Shown here: piece after piece, positions 17,783-25,613 of the stretch
Numbering within the stretch: position 1 is the stretch's first letter
Layout: each line of letters starts with the position of its first letter
Origin: Flavobacterium frigoris
Lineage (GTDB): Bacteria; Bacteroidota; Bacteroidia; Flavobacteriales; Flavobacteriaceae
NCBI RefSeq assembly: GCF_900111075.1
Contig: NZ_FOFZ01000022.1
Span: forward strand, 1 to 33,828
DNA length: 33,828 bases
Reading direction: 5' to 3'
Notes under the pieces: model-generated
Database searches by the model: none
The model's input: only the letters and a program-made list of their open reading frames with translations
Told to the model about the DNA's origin: nothing
Position numbers and translations under genes: made by a program

Positions 17783-18736
17783 TTACTCTTTGTACTCACC
17801 CATTTTAGTGTATTTGTCCATTCTTTGAGCAATTAACTCTTTTGTTGATAAGTCTTTAAGTTCATTAAATGCTTTCATGATATATTGCTCCACAGTTACA
17901 AACGTTGTTTCTCTATCGTAATGCGCACCACCCAATGGTTCCGGTATAATATCATCAACTAATTTTTGTCTTTTCATGTCTGCAGAAGTCAATTTTAGTG
18001 CTTCAGCAGCTATTTCTTTATACTCCCAGCTTTTCCATAAAATAGAAGAACAAGACTCTGGAGAAATCACAGAATACCAAGTATTTTCAAGCATATAAAC
18101 GCGATCTCCCACTCCTATTCCTAATGCACCACCTGAAGCTCCTTCACCTACAATAATAGTGATAATAGGCACCTGAAGACGAACCATTTCAAATATATTT
18201 CTAGCAATAGCCTCCCCTTGTCCACGTTCTTCTGCTTCAAGTCCTGGATAAGCTCCCGGAGTATCTATGAGCGTTAGAACAGGAATACCAAACTTCTCTG
18301 CCATTTTCATTAAACGCAAAGCTTTTCGATATCCTTCTGGATTTGCCATTCCAAAGTTTCTGTATTGACGGGTCTTTGTGTTATATCCTTTTTGTTGACC
18401 AACAATCATAAAAGATTGACCATCAATTTTCCCTAAACCACCAATCATCGCTTTATCATCTTTAAAGCCTCTGTCCCCGTGAAGTTCTAGAAAAGTATCT
18501 CCGCAAAGTGCTCTTATATGATCTAATGTATAGGGCCTGCTTGGATGTCTCGACAATTGTACACGTTGCCATGCGGTCAGATTTTTATAAATAGTCTTTT
18601 TAGTATCTATTAGCTTCTTATTGATTTGCTTACAAGTATTTGTAACATCAACATCTGATTCTTTACCAATAACGATACATTTTTCTAACTGATCTTCTAG
18701 TTCTTTTATCGGAAGCTCAAAATCTAAATATTCCAT
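17783..18736 (-). CDS. accA: Acetyl-CoA carboxylase carboxyltransferase alpha subunit
   Basis: 317 residues, the usual size. With AccD it transfers carboxyl from carboxybiotin to acetyl-CoA, giving malonyl-CoA for fatty acid synthesis. Motifs include LSRHPSRPYTLDHI, LHGDRGFKDDKAMIGG, NFGMANPEGYRKALRLM, TLIDTPGAYPGLEAEERGQ and EGASGGALGIGVGD, covering the CoA-binding crotonase-like core. accD is not nearby, as is common. A TATATTTG box at 18772-18779 on the minus strand gives a leader of roughly 30 bases. Confidence 0.98.
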   Translation of the reverse strand: MEYLDFELPIKELEDQLEKCIVIGKESDVDVTNTCKQINKKLIDTKKTIYKNLTAWQRVQLSRHPSRPYTLDHIRALCGDTFLELHGDRGFKDDKAMIGGLGKIDGQSFMIVGQQKGYNTKTRQYRNFGMANPEGYRKALRLMKMAEKFGIPVLTLIDTPGAYPGLEAEERGQGEAIARNIFEMVRLQVPIITIIVGEGASGGALGIGVGDRVYMLENTWYSVISPESCSSILWKSWEYKEIAAEALKLTSADMKRQKLVDDIIPEPLGGAHYDRETTFVTVEQYIMKAFNELKDLSTKELIAQRMDKYTKMGEYKE

Positions 18737-18771
18737 AGGATCTGTGCGTTTTTGTTTTTTATTTCGAACTG

Positions 18772-18779
18772 CAAATATA
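18772..18779 (-). promoter_or_regulatory. accA promoter -7 box
   Basis: TATATTTG on the minus strand, 36 bp before the accA start, matches TAnnTTTG. No clear TTG is present at the ideal spacing, so only the -7 box is claimed. Confidence 0.4.
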
Positions 18780-18997
18780 AAATTTTAAATCGTTCGCCGT
18801 CGTTTATTTTTTGTTTTAGTCCCAAAAGGCTCAATCAAAACTTAAATTAATTGTCTAATTCTCTAAATAACTCGGAGTCTCATTCGGTTTAGTAGTACAG
18901 TAAAAAGACAAATAAATCTATTGTACACTTTTTTCAGATTGATTCTATTAAGAGTATTAAAATCCACGTTCAAAACTAAAACCTTTACTCTTCATTA

Positions 18998-19579
18998 TTA
19001 TTTTTCAGTAGGTAATTCCCTGCGTGTTTTATACGCTTTAAGGTATTCTCCTTTAGGGGTTCCGTCATCAAACGAGCTAAATTTGACTAGCGTTCTTACT
19101 CCTTGACGTGCTGCTTCATTCGTGAAATTTTCATATTCAATTCGGTACAAAGCAGAGTACAATTCAGCTCTTCCTGTACCATGATAACAATGGATTAGCA
19201 CCGGATAATTAGTAGTATTGTCCATTATTTTTGCAAAGATTTCAATATTTTTTTTGTTTGGAACCTGCTCTGATGGGTTACCAAAATAATTAACTCCTTT
19301 AATTTTTGCCACAGCATTCTTTTCTGCCTGAATTTCTCCAATTTTTTCAGGGTTTAAAACCAAATCATTAGTCCCTGGCATCCGCAAATCTACAATAGAT
19401 TTGATGTGGTATTTCTTAACATAACTTTCAATTTCATCCGGAGGAATAACTCCAGATTTATAGACTTTACCTACTGTAATAGTCTCAAAATTATGATTGA
19501 TGTTCATATCATAGACATACTTCCCTGCGAACACTAAAAGTAGCACAAGCAGCGAAAAACCAATTATCTTCTTTTTCAT
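18998..19579 (-). CDS. Membrane-anchored dual-specificity-type protein phosphatase
   Basis: 193 residues. An N-terminal hydrophobic helix (about 5-20) anchors or exports the protein. The phosphatase domain has VDLRMPGT and the signature HCYHGTGRAEL, a CX5R loop with nucleophile C131 and R137. This resembles the atypical dual-specificity (Siw14-like) group found in many bacteria. The substrate could be a phosphoprotein or inositol phosphate; the sequence does not decide. It is a single gene with no clear operon partner. Another CX5R phosphatase sits in the cassette array at 27429-28010, with little similarity beyond the active-site loop. Confidence 0.85.
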   Translation of the reverse strand: MKKKIIGFSLLVLLLVFAGKYVYDMNINHNFETITVGKVYKSGVIPPDEIESYVKKYHIKSIVDLRMPGTNDLVLNPEKIGEIQAEKNAVAKIKGVNYFGNPSEQVPNKKNIEIFAKIMDNTTNYPVLIHCYHGTGRAELYSALYRIEYENFTNEAARQGVRTLVKFSSFDDGTPKGEYLKAYKTRRELPTEK

Positions 19580-19913
19580 CTTTTAACTATAAATTACTAG
19601 CCGTAAAATTACTGAAATTTAACTACTTCGTCTATTGCTATCGATCAATCAGTTAACCCATGCAATCTTAAACGAAGGCTTTTTTCTTTAATTCGACCAG
19701 AACCCTCTTTGTAATAAAAAAAACTACTTAGTAAAGATTGCATAAAGTCCAATTGTATTGTACAATTTTCACATTACGTTGACATTATACTAAGGTTTTA
19801 GTACTAAAACATAAATTCGTTTGGTATAAATTATTGCTTTTTCTATCGAATGAATAACTGCTCTTCCTCCTGAAAACGGATAGCAAGTTTCGCGCAAATT
19901 AATCACACTTATA
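19580..19913. other. Non-coding gap with palindromes
   Basis: No gene is seen in these 334 bp. Two dyads stand out: ATTGTA-TTG-TACAAT near 19752-19766 and the perfect 16-bp palindrome GTTTTAGTACTAAAAC at 19795-19810. Neither is followed by a T-run, so they are more like operators or structured RNA than terminators. Confidence 0.35.
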
Positions 19914-20831
19914 TTACAATAGTAGGTCTGTGTTGGTAGTATTGGCAAGTTCCTTTTTACCGGTCTTGTGTTTGATAATCCCGTTTAATATTACCGTTAT
20001 GATTATAATTACAGCGCCAATATAAAAGGAAAAACTCATTTTTTCTTTTCCCCCAATGATAAAATAGGCCAAAATAATGCCGTACACCGGTTCTAAATTC
20101 GTAGTTAACATTACTGTGTACGGACTCAGTTTTTCCATCACTTTTACAGAAGCCGTAAAAGCATAAGCCGTACAAATTGATGCTAAAATCAACATAAGAA
20201 TCCAGTTATTAAAGCTGAGTACAAAGAAGTCTGCGGTGAATTTATTTTGGTACAAAAAATAAAGAGATATAAAAAACACACCCGCCATGAACTCATAAAA
20301 AGAGATTACGGTAGCGTCATGATTTTTAATTAATTTCCCGTTCATAAGAGTGAACAAAACCCCTAAAATAATCGAAACCAATGCGTACAACATTCCGTTT
20401 AGGTAATTCACCTCTACTTTCATGATCAAGCCTAATCCAGCTATTATTATGAGTCCAAAGAATACTTCGTACCACAACACTTTTCGACCATAAAACAGCG
20501 GCTCCAGCAAAGAAGCAAAAAAAGCACCCAATGAAAAAACAGAAAGGGTAATGGAAACATTAGAAACATGGATGGCATGAAAAAAAGTAATCCAGTGCAT
20601 CGCAATCAAGAATCCCACAAAAATTAATTTCAAAAAGGAGTTTAAAGGAATTCGGAAGGATTTTTTCTTAAAAAGGATAAAAACGAATAAGAATGCTGCC
20701 GCTAAGAACATGCGATACCACACAATAGCATCGGCAGTAATTGTAATTAGCGCCCCTAAAATAGCCGTGAAACCCCAAATAAAGACAATTAGATGAAGGT
20801 TGATGTAACTTTTTAATTTATCGTTTTGCAT
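19914..20831 (-). CDS. EamA/DMT family transporter
   Basis: 305 residues with about ten hydrophobic helices arranged as two EamA repeats, the drug/metabolite transporter layout. The first repeat begins LIVFIWGFTAILGALI and the second around ALVSIILGVLFTLMNGKLI; the end carries a short basic tail. Substrate unknown; relatives export amino acids or other metabolites. The start overlaps the end of the upstream permease gene by 14 bp, so the two are translationally coupled in the tgt operon. Confidence 0.88.
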   Translation of the reverse strand: MQNDKLKSYINLHLIVFIWGFTAILGALITITADAIVWYRMFLAAAFLFVFILFKKKSFRIPLNSFLKLIFVGFLIAMHWITFFHAIHVSNVSITLSVFSLGAFFASLLEPLFYGRKVLWYEVFFGLIIIAGLGLIMKVEVNYLNGMLYALVSIILGVLFTLMNGKLIKNHDATVISFYEFMAGVFFISLYFLYQNKFTADFFVLSFNNWILMLILASICTAYAFTASVKVMEKLSPYTVMLTTNLEPVYGIILAYFIIGGKEKMSFSFYIGAVIIIITVILNGIIKHKTGKKELANTTNTDLLL

Positions 20832-21906
20832 TGCGTAGTAAAAATATTGCTAATATTCCGAAAATAATGTTAGGAAACCATACTGCCAGTAGTGGCGAAA
20901 ACGTAGATTTCTCGGCTAACGTACCAAATATTTTATCAAAAAATACGTAGCCAAAAGCAATCGCAATACCTATGGTCAGGTTCATCCCCATCCCTCCCCT
21001 TCTTTTTTTATAAGAAACAGAAACGGCGATTATCGTTAAAATAAATGCCGAAACAGGAACGCTGTACTTTTTATACAAAACCACCATATAGATGTTGATA
21101 TTAGAAGAACCCCGCTTTTTTTCTTTATCAATAAATTGATACAGTTTATCCAAGCTCAAGGTTTCTGCGATATAGATTACGGGTGTCAAATCTTCGAGAT
21201 CAAAACTGAATTTGGTCTTTTTCTCAGGCATTTTTTCAATCTTATCCCCTAATACGCCTACTGTTCTTTTAGTGTAATCATACATGGTATACGTACTGTC
21301 CTGCGGATTCCATTTTATTCTGCTAGCAGTAACTTTAGAAACTAATTTCTCTTTATCAAATTTCTCTAGGGCAAAATTAAAGGCGACTTTAGAAACCGTA
21401 TTGAAACTGTTTACATACAGAAACTCATTGTCGTTTATCTGGCGGTATACATCCGTATTATCCCCTCTCATCGCTTCCTGACCACCTCCTCTTAGATACG
21501 TGTACCTAAAATTATTAAAGCCTTCACTCGATGCTGGAACTACATAGAATCCCATGATTAAAACAAAAACAGAAATAAGCGAAGCCCCAATAATATAGGG
21601 TCTTAAAAAACGTGTAAATGAAATCCCCGAACTTAAAATCGCAATGATTTCTGTATTATTGGCCAGTTTTGAGGTAAACCAAATAATCGATAAAAACAGA
21701 AATATTGGAAACAACGAATTGGCAAAATAAATCGTGAAATGATAATAATAGATCGCAATATCTAAAATGGGCACCTTGTTTTCAATCATCTTATTCACCT
21801 TTTCTGAGACATCAATAACAATCCCGATAGGAATAAACATAAGCAACATGGCCGCAAAAGTGGCCAAGTATCTTTTCAGAATATATTTATCAATTATTGA
21901 AAGCAT
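20818..21906 (-). CDS. LptF/LptG family lipopolysaccharide export permease
   Basis: 362 residues. The start MLSIIDKYILKRYLATFAAM is typical of the family, followed by three membrane helices (about 12-120), a periplasmic domain (about 125-275, beta-jellyroll) and three more helices (about 280-360, including YKKYSVPVSAFILTIIAVSV). It belongs to the inner-membrane part of the Lpt machine that pulls LPS from the membrane with LptB power. LptF and LptG cannot be told apart safely here, although in flavobacteria the tgt-linked copy is usually called LptG. It follows tgt by 73 bp. Confidence 0.9.
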   Translation of the reverse strand: MLSIIDKYILKRYLATFAAMLLMFIPIGIVIDVSEKVNKMIENKVPILDIAIYYYHFTIYFANSLFPIFLFLSIIWFTSKLANNTEIIAILSSGISFTRFLRPYIIGASLISVFVLIMGFYVVPASSEGFNNFRYTYLRGGGQEAMRGDNTDVYRQINDNEFLYVNSFNTVSKVAFNFALEKFDKEKLVSKVTASRIKWNPQDSTYTMYDYTKRTVGVLGDKIEKMPEKKTKFSFDLEDLTPVIYIAETLSLDKLYQFIDKEKKRGSSNINIYMVVLYKKYSVPVSAFILTIIAVSVSYKKRRGGMGMNLTIGIAIAFGYVFFDKIFGTLAEKSTFSPLLAVWFPNIIFGILAIFLLRNAKR

Positions 21907-21979
21907 AAAGGCTAATTTGATTAAATCAATCTATCAGTGAGCTGCCTATTTGATTAAACAGCCCATCGATTAAAATGTA

Positions 21980-23110
21980 TTACAGTCTCTGACTCATGTT
22001 ACGAACCATCATTTCTTTCCAAGTTCTAAAATCTCCTGCTAAGATATGTTTTCTGGCCTCACGAACCAACCACATATAAAATCCAAGATTATGGATCGTC
22101 GCAATTTGTTTTCCCAAATATTCATTAGCAGCAAACAAGTGACGCAAATAGGCTTTAGTGTACTCTGTATCCACATAAGTGATTGCCATTTCGTCGATAG
22201 GAGAAAAATCATCTGCCCATTTTTTGTTTTTGATGTTAATCGTACCGTTAGCCGTAAATAACATTCCATTTCTAGCGTTACGAGTAGGCATCACACAGTC
22301 AAACATATCAACTCCCAAGGCTATATTTTCCAAAATATTTATCGGAGTTCCTACGCCCATAAGGTAACGGGGTTTGTCTTCTGGCAAAATTTCGCAAACT
22401 ATTTCGGTCATGGCATACATCTCTTCTGCTGGCTCTCCTACTGAAAGTCCTCCAATGGCGTTTCCTACTTGGTTGCTGTTAGCGATATATTCTGCTGATT
22501 GTTGACGTAAGTCTTTGTAACAACTTCCCTGCACAATAGGAAAAAAAGCTTGGTCATATCCATATTTTACAGGCACTGTTTCTAAATGGCTCACACATCG
22601 GTCTAACCAGCGGTGTGTCATTTTCATCGAGCGTTGCGCATAACGGTAATCACAAGGATATGGTGTACATTCATCAAATGCCATGATAATATCGGCACCA
22701 ATGGTACGCTGAATTTCCATCACATTCTCTGGTGTAAAAAAGTGAAACGAACCGTCAATATGCGATTTAAACTTCACCCCTTCTTCCTTTATTTTTCTAT
22801 TTGCCGAAAGCGAATACACTTGGTATCCACCAGAATCTGTCAAAATATTACGATCCCAATTCATGAATTTATGCAAACCACCGGCTTTCTCTAGGATCTC
22901 CATTTGAGGGCGTAAATATAAATGATAGGTATTTCCCAAGATAATATCTGGGTTTATATCTTCTTTCAATTCCCTTTGATGCACCCCTTTTACAGAGGCT
23001 ACGGTACCAACGGGCATAAAAATAGGTGTTTCAATAACACCGTGATCAGTAGTAATGCTTCCCGCTCTGGCTTTCGTCTGCGGATCTTTTTGTAATAAAT
23101 CAAACTTCAT
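21980..23110 (-). CDS. tgt: tRNA-guanine transglycosylase, lacking the zinc cysteines
   Basis: 376 residues. It exchanges guanine-34 for preQ1 in tRNAs with GUN anticodons, the first tRNA step of queuosine synthesis. D91 in ILTDSGGYQV and the nucleophile D271 in MFDCVMPTRNARNG are present, as is the substrate loop IGGLSVGEP. The C-terminal zinc site of most bacterial Tgt (CxCxxC plus His) is not intact: where DxCxCxxC is expected the protein reads SPIDEMAITYVDTEYTKAYL, with only H340 in TIHNL kept. I believe this is usual in Bacteroidota. First gene of an operon with the Lpt permease and EamA transporter. Confidence 0.95.
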   Translation of the reverse strand: MKFDLLQKDPQTKARAGSITTDHGVIETPIFMPVGTVASVKGVHQRELKEDINPDIILGNTYHLYLRPQMEILEKAGGLHKFMNWDRNILTDSGGYQVYSLSANRKIKEEGVKFKSHIDGSFHFFTPENVMEIQRTIGADIIMAFDECTPYPCDYRYAQRSMKMTHRWLDRCVSHLETVPVKYGYDQAFFPIVQGSCYKDLRQQSAEYIANSNQVGNAIGGLSVGEPAEEMYAMTEIVCEILPEDKPRYLMGVGTPINILENIALGVDMFDCVMPTRNARNGMLFTANGTINIKNKKWADDFSPIDEMAITYVDTEYTKAYLRHLFAANEYLGKQIATIHNLGFYMWLVREARKHILAGDFRTWKEMMVRNMSQRL

Positions 23111-23217
23111 CTGTTTCTTTTATTGTTTTTTTTTGCCGTCAGATGCAATTCACTAGCAATATCTTTTTTTACATTAAGATTATCATAGCTCATTTCATAG
23201 ATGCTTTTTTCAGTGGG

Positions 23218-23225
23218 CAAAGATA
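23218..23225 (-). promoter_or_regulatory. Candidate tgt operon promoter -7 box
   Basis: TATCTTTG on the minus strand, 108 bp before the tgt start, matches TAnnTTTG. TTG lies 17 bases upstream, a little short. Together with the terminator of the ice-binding gene at 23501-23531 this sets tgt as an independent operon. Confidence 0.4.
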
Positions 23226-23332
23226 GGTTAATTCGACAATTGCAAAATTAGATAATTACAAAAATTAGTTAAGTTTTAGAATTTCCTGCCAAAAACAGGG
23301 TTGTACTATAAAACTTTCTGTTGTTTGTACCC

Positions 23333-23430
23333 CATCGGTAGCCTCAAAAGCAGAATCATAAATCTAAAATCATTTGGGCATACTCTTCATGATTGCTTCC
23401 TCGTTCTGCTTCGCAATTTCACTCTGGTCA
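23333..23430 (+). repeat. Interspersed repeat, copy A
   Basis: About 98 bp that match 25288-25395 with roughly one change in six bases. Shared blocks include TCAAAAG, AATCATAAAT, TCTAAAAT, ATTTGGGC, GATTGCTTC and GCTTCGCAATTTCACTC. Downstream the two copies diverge into different hairpins (here CCTGATAGCGATCAG). It lies in the 443-bp gap between tgt and the ice-binding gene, which has no other content besides the tgt promoter and a terminator. Confidence 0.65.
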
Positions 23431-23500
23431 TACTTCCTGATAGCGATCAGAATGCATCCAAACACAGAAGCAAACCAGCGATTGTGATGTTACTAAACAT

Positions 23501-23531
23501 AAAAAGAGGCGCTCCACGGGAACACCTCTTT
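23501..23531 (-). terminator. Terminator of the ice-binding gene
   Basis: On the minus strand AAAGAGG-T-GTTCC, loop CGT, GGAGC-G-CCTCTTT and T-run form a hairpin 23 bp past the stop codon. Confidence 0.8.
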
Positions 23532-23553
23532 CAACATTATTTTATACTATACT

Positions 23554-24648
23554 TTATTGTGGTTGTACTACTGTGTTTCCATCAAGAATTACAGCAGTTT
23601 GCGCTAAAGCTCTTCCATTAAAAGATGCTCCTGTTTGAAAAGTTATTCCTGTTTTTGACAAGATAATACCTTCAAAATGAGACGTACTTCCAAAAGATGC
23701 TTTACCAGCTACCTGCCAGAAAATATTAGAAGCTTTGGCTCCACCTACTAAAGTTACTTTTGTTGCAGCACTCATAGCTAAATCACCTGAAATCTGGAAA
23801 ATCCACACATCATCTGCTGATCCTGAAATGGTTATATTTGCTGGTACGGTTACAGAGCTAGTCCATTTATAAAGACCTGGAGATAATATTTGCCCCCCAA
23901 TATTACCTGCTCCCAAATTGAGAACATCAGGAGAAGGACGTCCTGCGGCATCATTGTAAGCTGTAATCATATTTTCAACCGCCGTGGTAAGATTAGATGA
24001 AGTTGGAGTAACCATGTCAGCAGCAAATACTTTTCCGGTAACTTGTGCTGCCTTTGCATAACCTGTAAAATCTGTTAAAGATAATCCTGTAATAAACGAG
24101 GTAGCTGCTGGACTTAGTCCTAGATCTCCTGTAATTACAGACGTTGGTACGTTAGTAATTGTAGTTTTTGCAAGAATTACATAATTCCCTGCTGAACCAA
24201 GACTAACAGCTGCTAAGCCAACCGCCGCATTAGCCGTTGTTGTAAATTCCCATTGCTTGTTAGCGCTAAGAGCTTTTCCATCTGCACTTTTTACTCCTGT
24301 AGTTAGTGTAGCTGTATAAAGTGTATTAGCTGCAAGTACAGTTGCTGGAACAAACTTTGCAGTAGTACCTGAATATGAAACTGCACCTAATACTGTGGTT
24401 CCTGCTTGTTTTACTGTAAACGTTGTACTATTAATAGTTGATGCATCCATTGCGATACTAAAGTCTACAGAAACAACTTTATTTCTCGCTACATTTGTAT
24501 CACTATTTAAAGGGCTAGTTGAAGTCACAGTTGGAGTTGGGGCCGGAGTTGGAGCCGGAGTCGATTGCGTGTTGTCATCATTTGAACAACCCGTAAATAA
24601 GACAACCATTACTATTGCGCAGGACGATAATAAATTTTTAATTTTCAT
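23554..24648 (-). CDS. Ice-binding (DUF3494) lipoprotein with Ig-like domain
   Basis: 364 residues from the ATG at 24648. The lipoprotein signal ends LFTGC (C21), followed by a Pro/Thr linker PAPTPAPTPT. Residues about 40-140 form an Ig-like (Big_5) domain: STSPLNSDTNVARNKVVSV through ADGKALSANKQWEFTT. Residues about 145-364 are a DUF3494 beta-helix, with GDLGLSPAATSFITG, AAGRPSPDVLNLGAGNIGG, LSPGLYKW, DVWIFQISGDL and AKASNIFWQVAGKASFG. Proteins of this type bind ice or inhibit its recrystallisation. The lipid anchor implies a cell-surface role, perhaps ice adhesion. An upstream TTG start would place its codons inside the -7 box, so it is rejected. Confidence 0.9.
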   Translation of the reverse strand: MKIKNLLSSCAIVMVVLFTGCSNDDNTQSTPAPTPAPTPTVTSTSPLNSDTNVARNKVVSVDFSIAMDASTINSTTFTVKQAGTTVLGAVSYSGTTAKFVPATVLAANTLYTATLTTGVKSADGKALSANKQWEFTTTANAAVGLAAVSLGSAGNYVILAKTTITNVPTSVITGDLGLSPAATSFITGLSLTDFTGYAKAAQVTGKVFAADMVTPTSSNLTTAVENMITAYNDAAGRPSPDVLNLGAGNIGGQILSPGLYKWTSSVTVPANITISGSADDVWIFQISGDLAMSAATKVTLVGGAKASNIFWQVAGKASFGSTSHFEGIILSKTGITFQTGASFNGRALAQTAVILDGNTVVQPQ

Positions 24649-24687
24649 GTTTATATGTATTTGTGAAGTTTCGAAATTATCACATTG

Positions 24688-24695
24688 CAAATGTA
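24688..24695 (-). promoter_or_regulatory. Promoter -7 box of the ice-binding gene
   Basis: TACATTTG on the minus strand, 40 bp before the ATG at 24648. It matches TAnnTTTG and gives a leader of roughly 33 bases. Confidence 0.5.
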
Positions 24696-24983
24696 GGATT
24701 GCTTTATATGTTTCATGTTACATAACAATATCGTTAAGTTACATAATTCACGCTTTCCTTTTATCAGCCTAAAATGGTATCTGTCATTAAAGAATTGCTA
24801 TCCTATATAAGAAGGAACATCTGGGAAATTCATTATCCCTAGATGCAAATTTCGTTTTTTCGAAGATTACTTTCGATTAATTTCTTCTTCACAAAAATGT
24901 GCACCTATACTATTGTCCATTGTATCAAGGTTTATACTCTAGTTTTTTAGCAGCTGGATTAATTTGGTCGTAATTTAGTACAG

Positions 24984-25085
24984 ATGCGTTTTGAAGTAAA
25001 AATAGCGCTCTATTTTTTCTTTTGTGTATTACCTTTACTGCTATTTATGCTACTACTAGTATTTCTAAAAAGACCTTCTGTGTGA
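24984..25085 (+). CDS. Possible 33-residue single-helix membrane peptide
   Basis: An ATG frame of 33 codons encodes MRFEVKIALYFFF, then a hydrophobic run of about 20 residues, and ends LKRPSV. The charge pattern fits one transmembrane helix. It lies alone in a gap of nearly 1 kb without a convincing TAnnTTTG box, so it may be chance. Conservation in relatives would be the deciding evidence. The rest of 24700-25280 shows nothing I recognise. Confidence 0.25.
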   Translation: MRFEVKIALYFFFCVLPLLLFMLLLVFLKRPSV

Positions 25086-25287
25086 AAGGAGTTCCTTCCA
25101 TTTTTGGAATTTAAAGTTTGTTTGTTTTTTAATAATTCACTTAATTGATACCACTTCCAATAAATAAAAGAGATTATAAGTAATGTAGTGCGCTAGTTCT
25201 ATTTTTTATTAAGTTGCAATTTTCACTTCAACTTTTTTTTATTAATTAGATTCGCGAGTTCATCGTTTTTTTCTATACCAAAACCAC

Positions 25288-25478
25288 CATCAGTAGCATC
25301 AAAAGTAAAATCATAAATTACTGTTCTAAAATTATTTGGGCGTACCCTTCGTGATTGCTTCATCGTTCCGCTTCGCAATTTCACTCAGGTCGGGCTATAT
25401 GTTATAATCTCTCTTGCCTCGTTTCGTTTTAAAACGAGACAAGGCAAGAGAGGATTTCCACTTATATCCCTTACGCAC
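25288..25478 (+). repeat. Interspersed repeat, copy B, with long hairpin
   Basis: The first ~108 bp match copy A (23333-23430). The second part carries a hairpin with two 21-base arms (25410-25430 and 25431-25451, two mismatches, almost no loop; left arm begins TCTCTTGCCTCG), then GGATTTCCACTTATATCCC. That tail matches the GGATTTCCACTGCTATC end of the element at 719-816, so the families share an end. I recognise this type as a frequent flavobacterial repeat (from memory). It ends about 135 bp before the recombinase. Confidence 0.65.
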
Positions 25479-25613
25479 AGCCACTTTTAGAATATACAAA
25501 TACATTTAAATTTAAAATAGCCAATTATTTTTTATCCTATTCCATTAAAAGCCAATAAATTATAGTCTATTATTACTTATAAAGTAGTATTTTAGTTGTT
25601 TCATATACGCCTT

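Noticed and set aside
24395..24772. Plus-strand frame opposite the ice-binding gene
   Set aside because: It is antisense to the signal, linker and Ig-like domain; its Val/Gly repeat mirrors the Pro/Thr linker.
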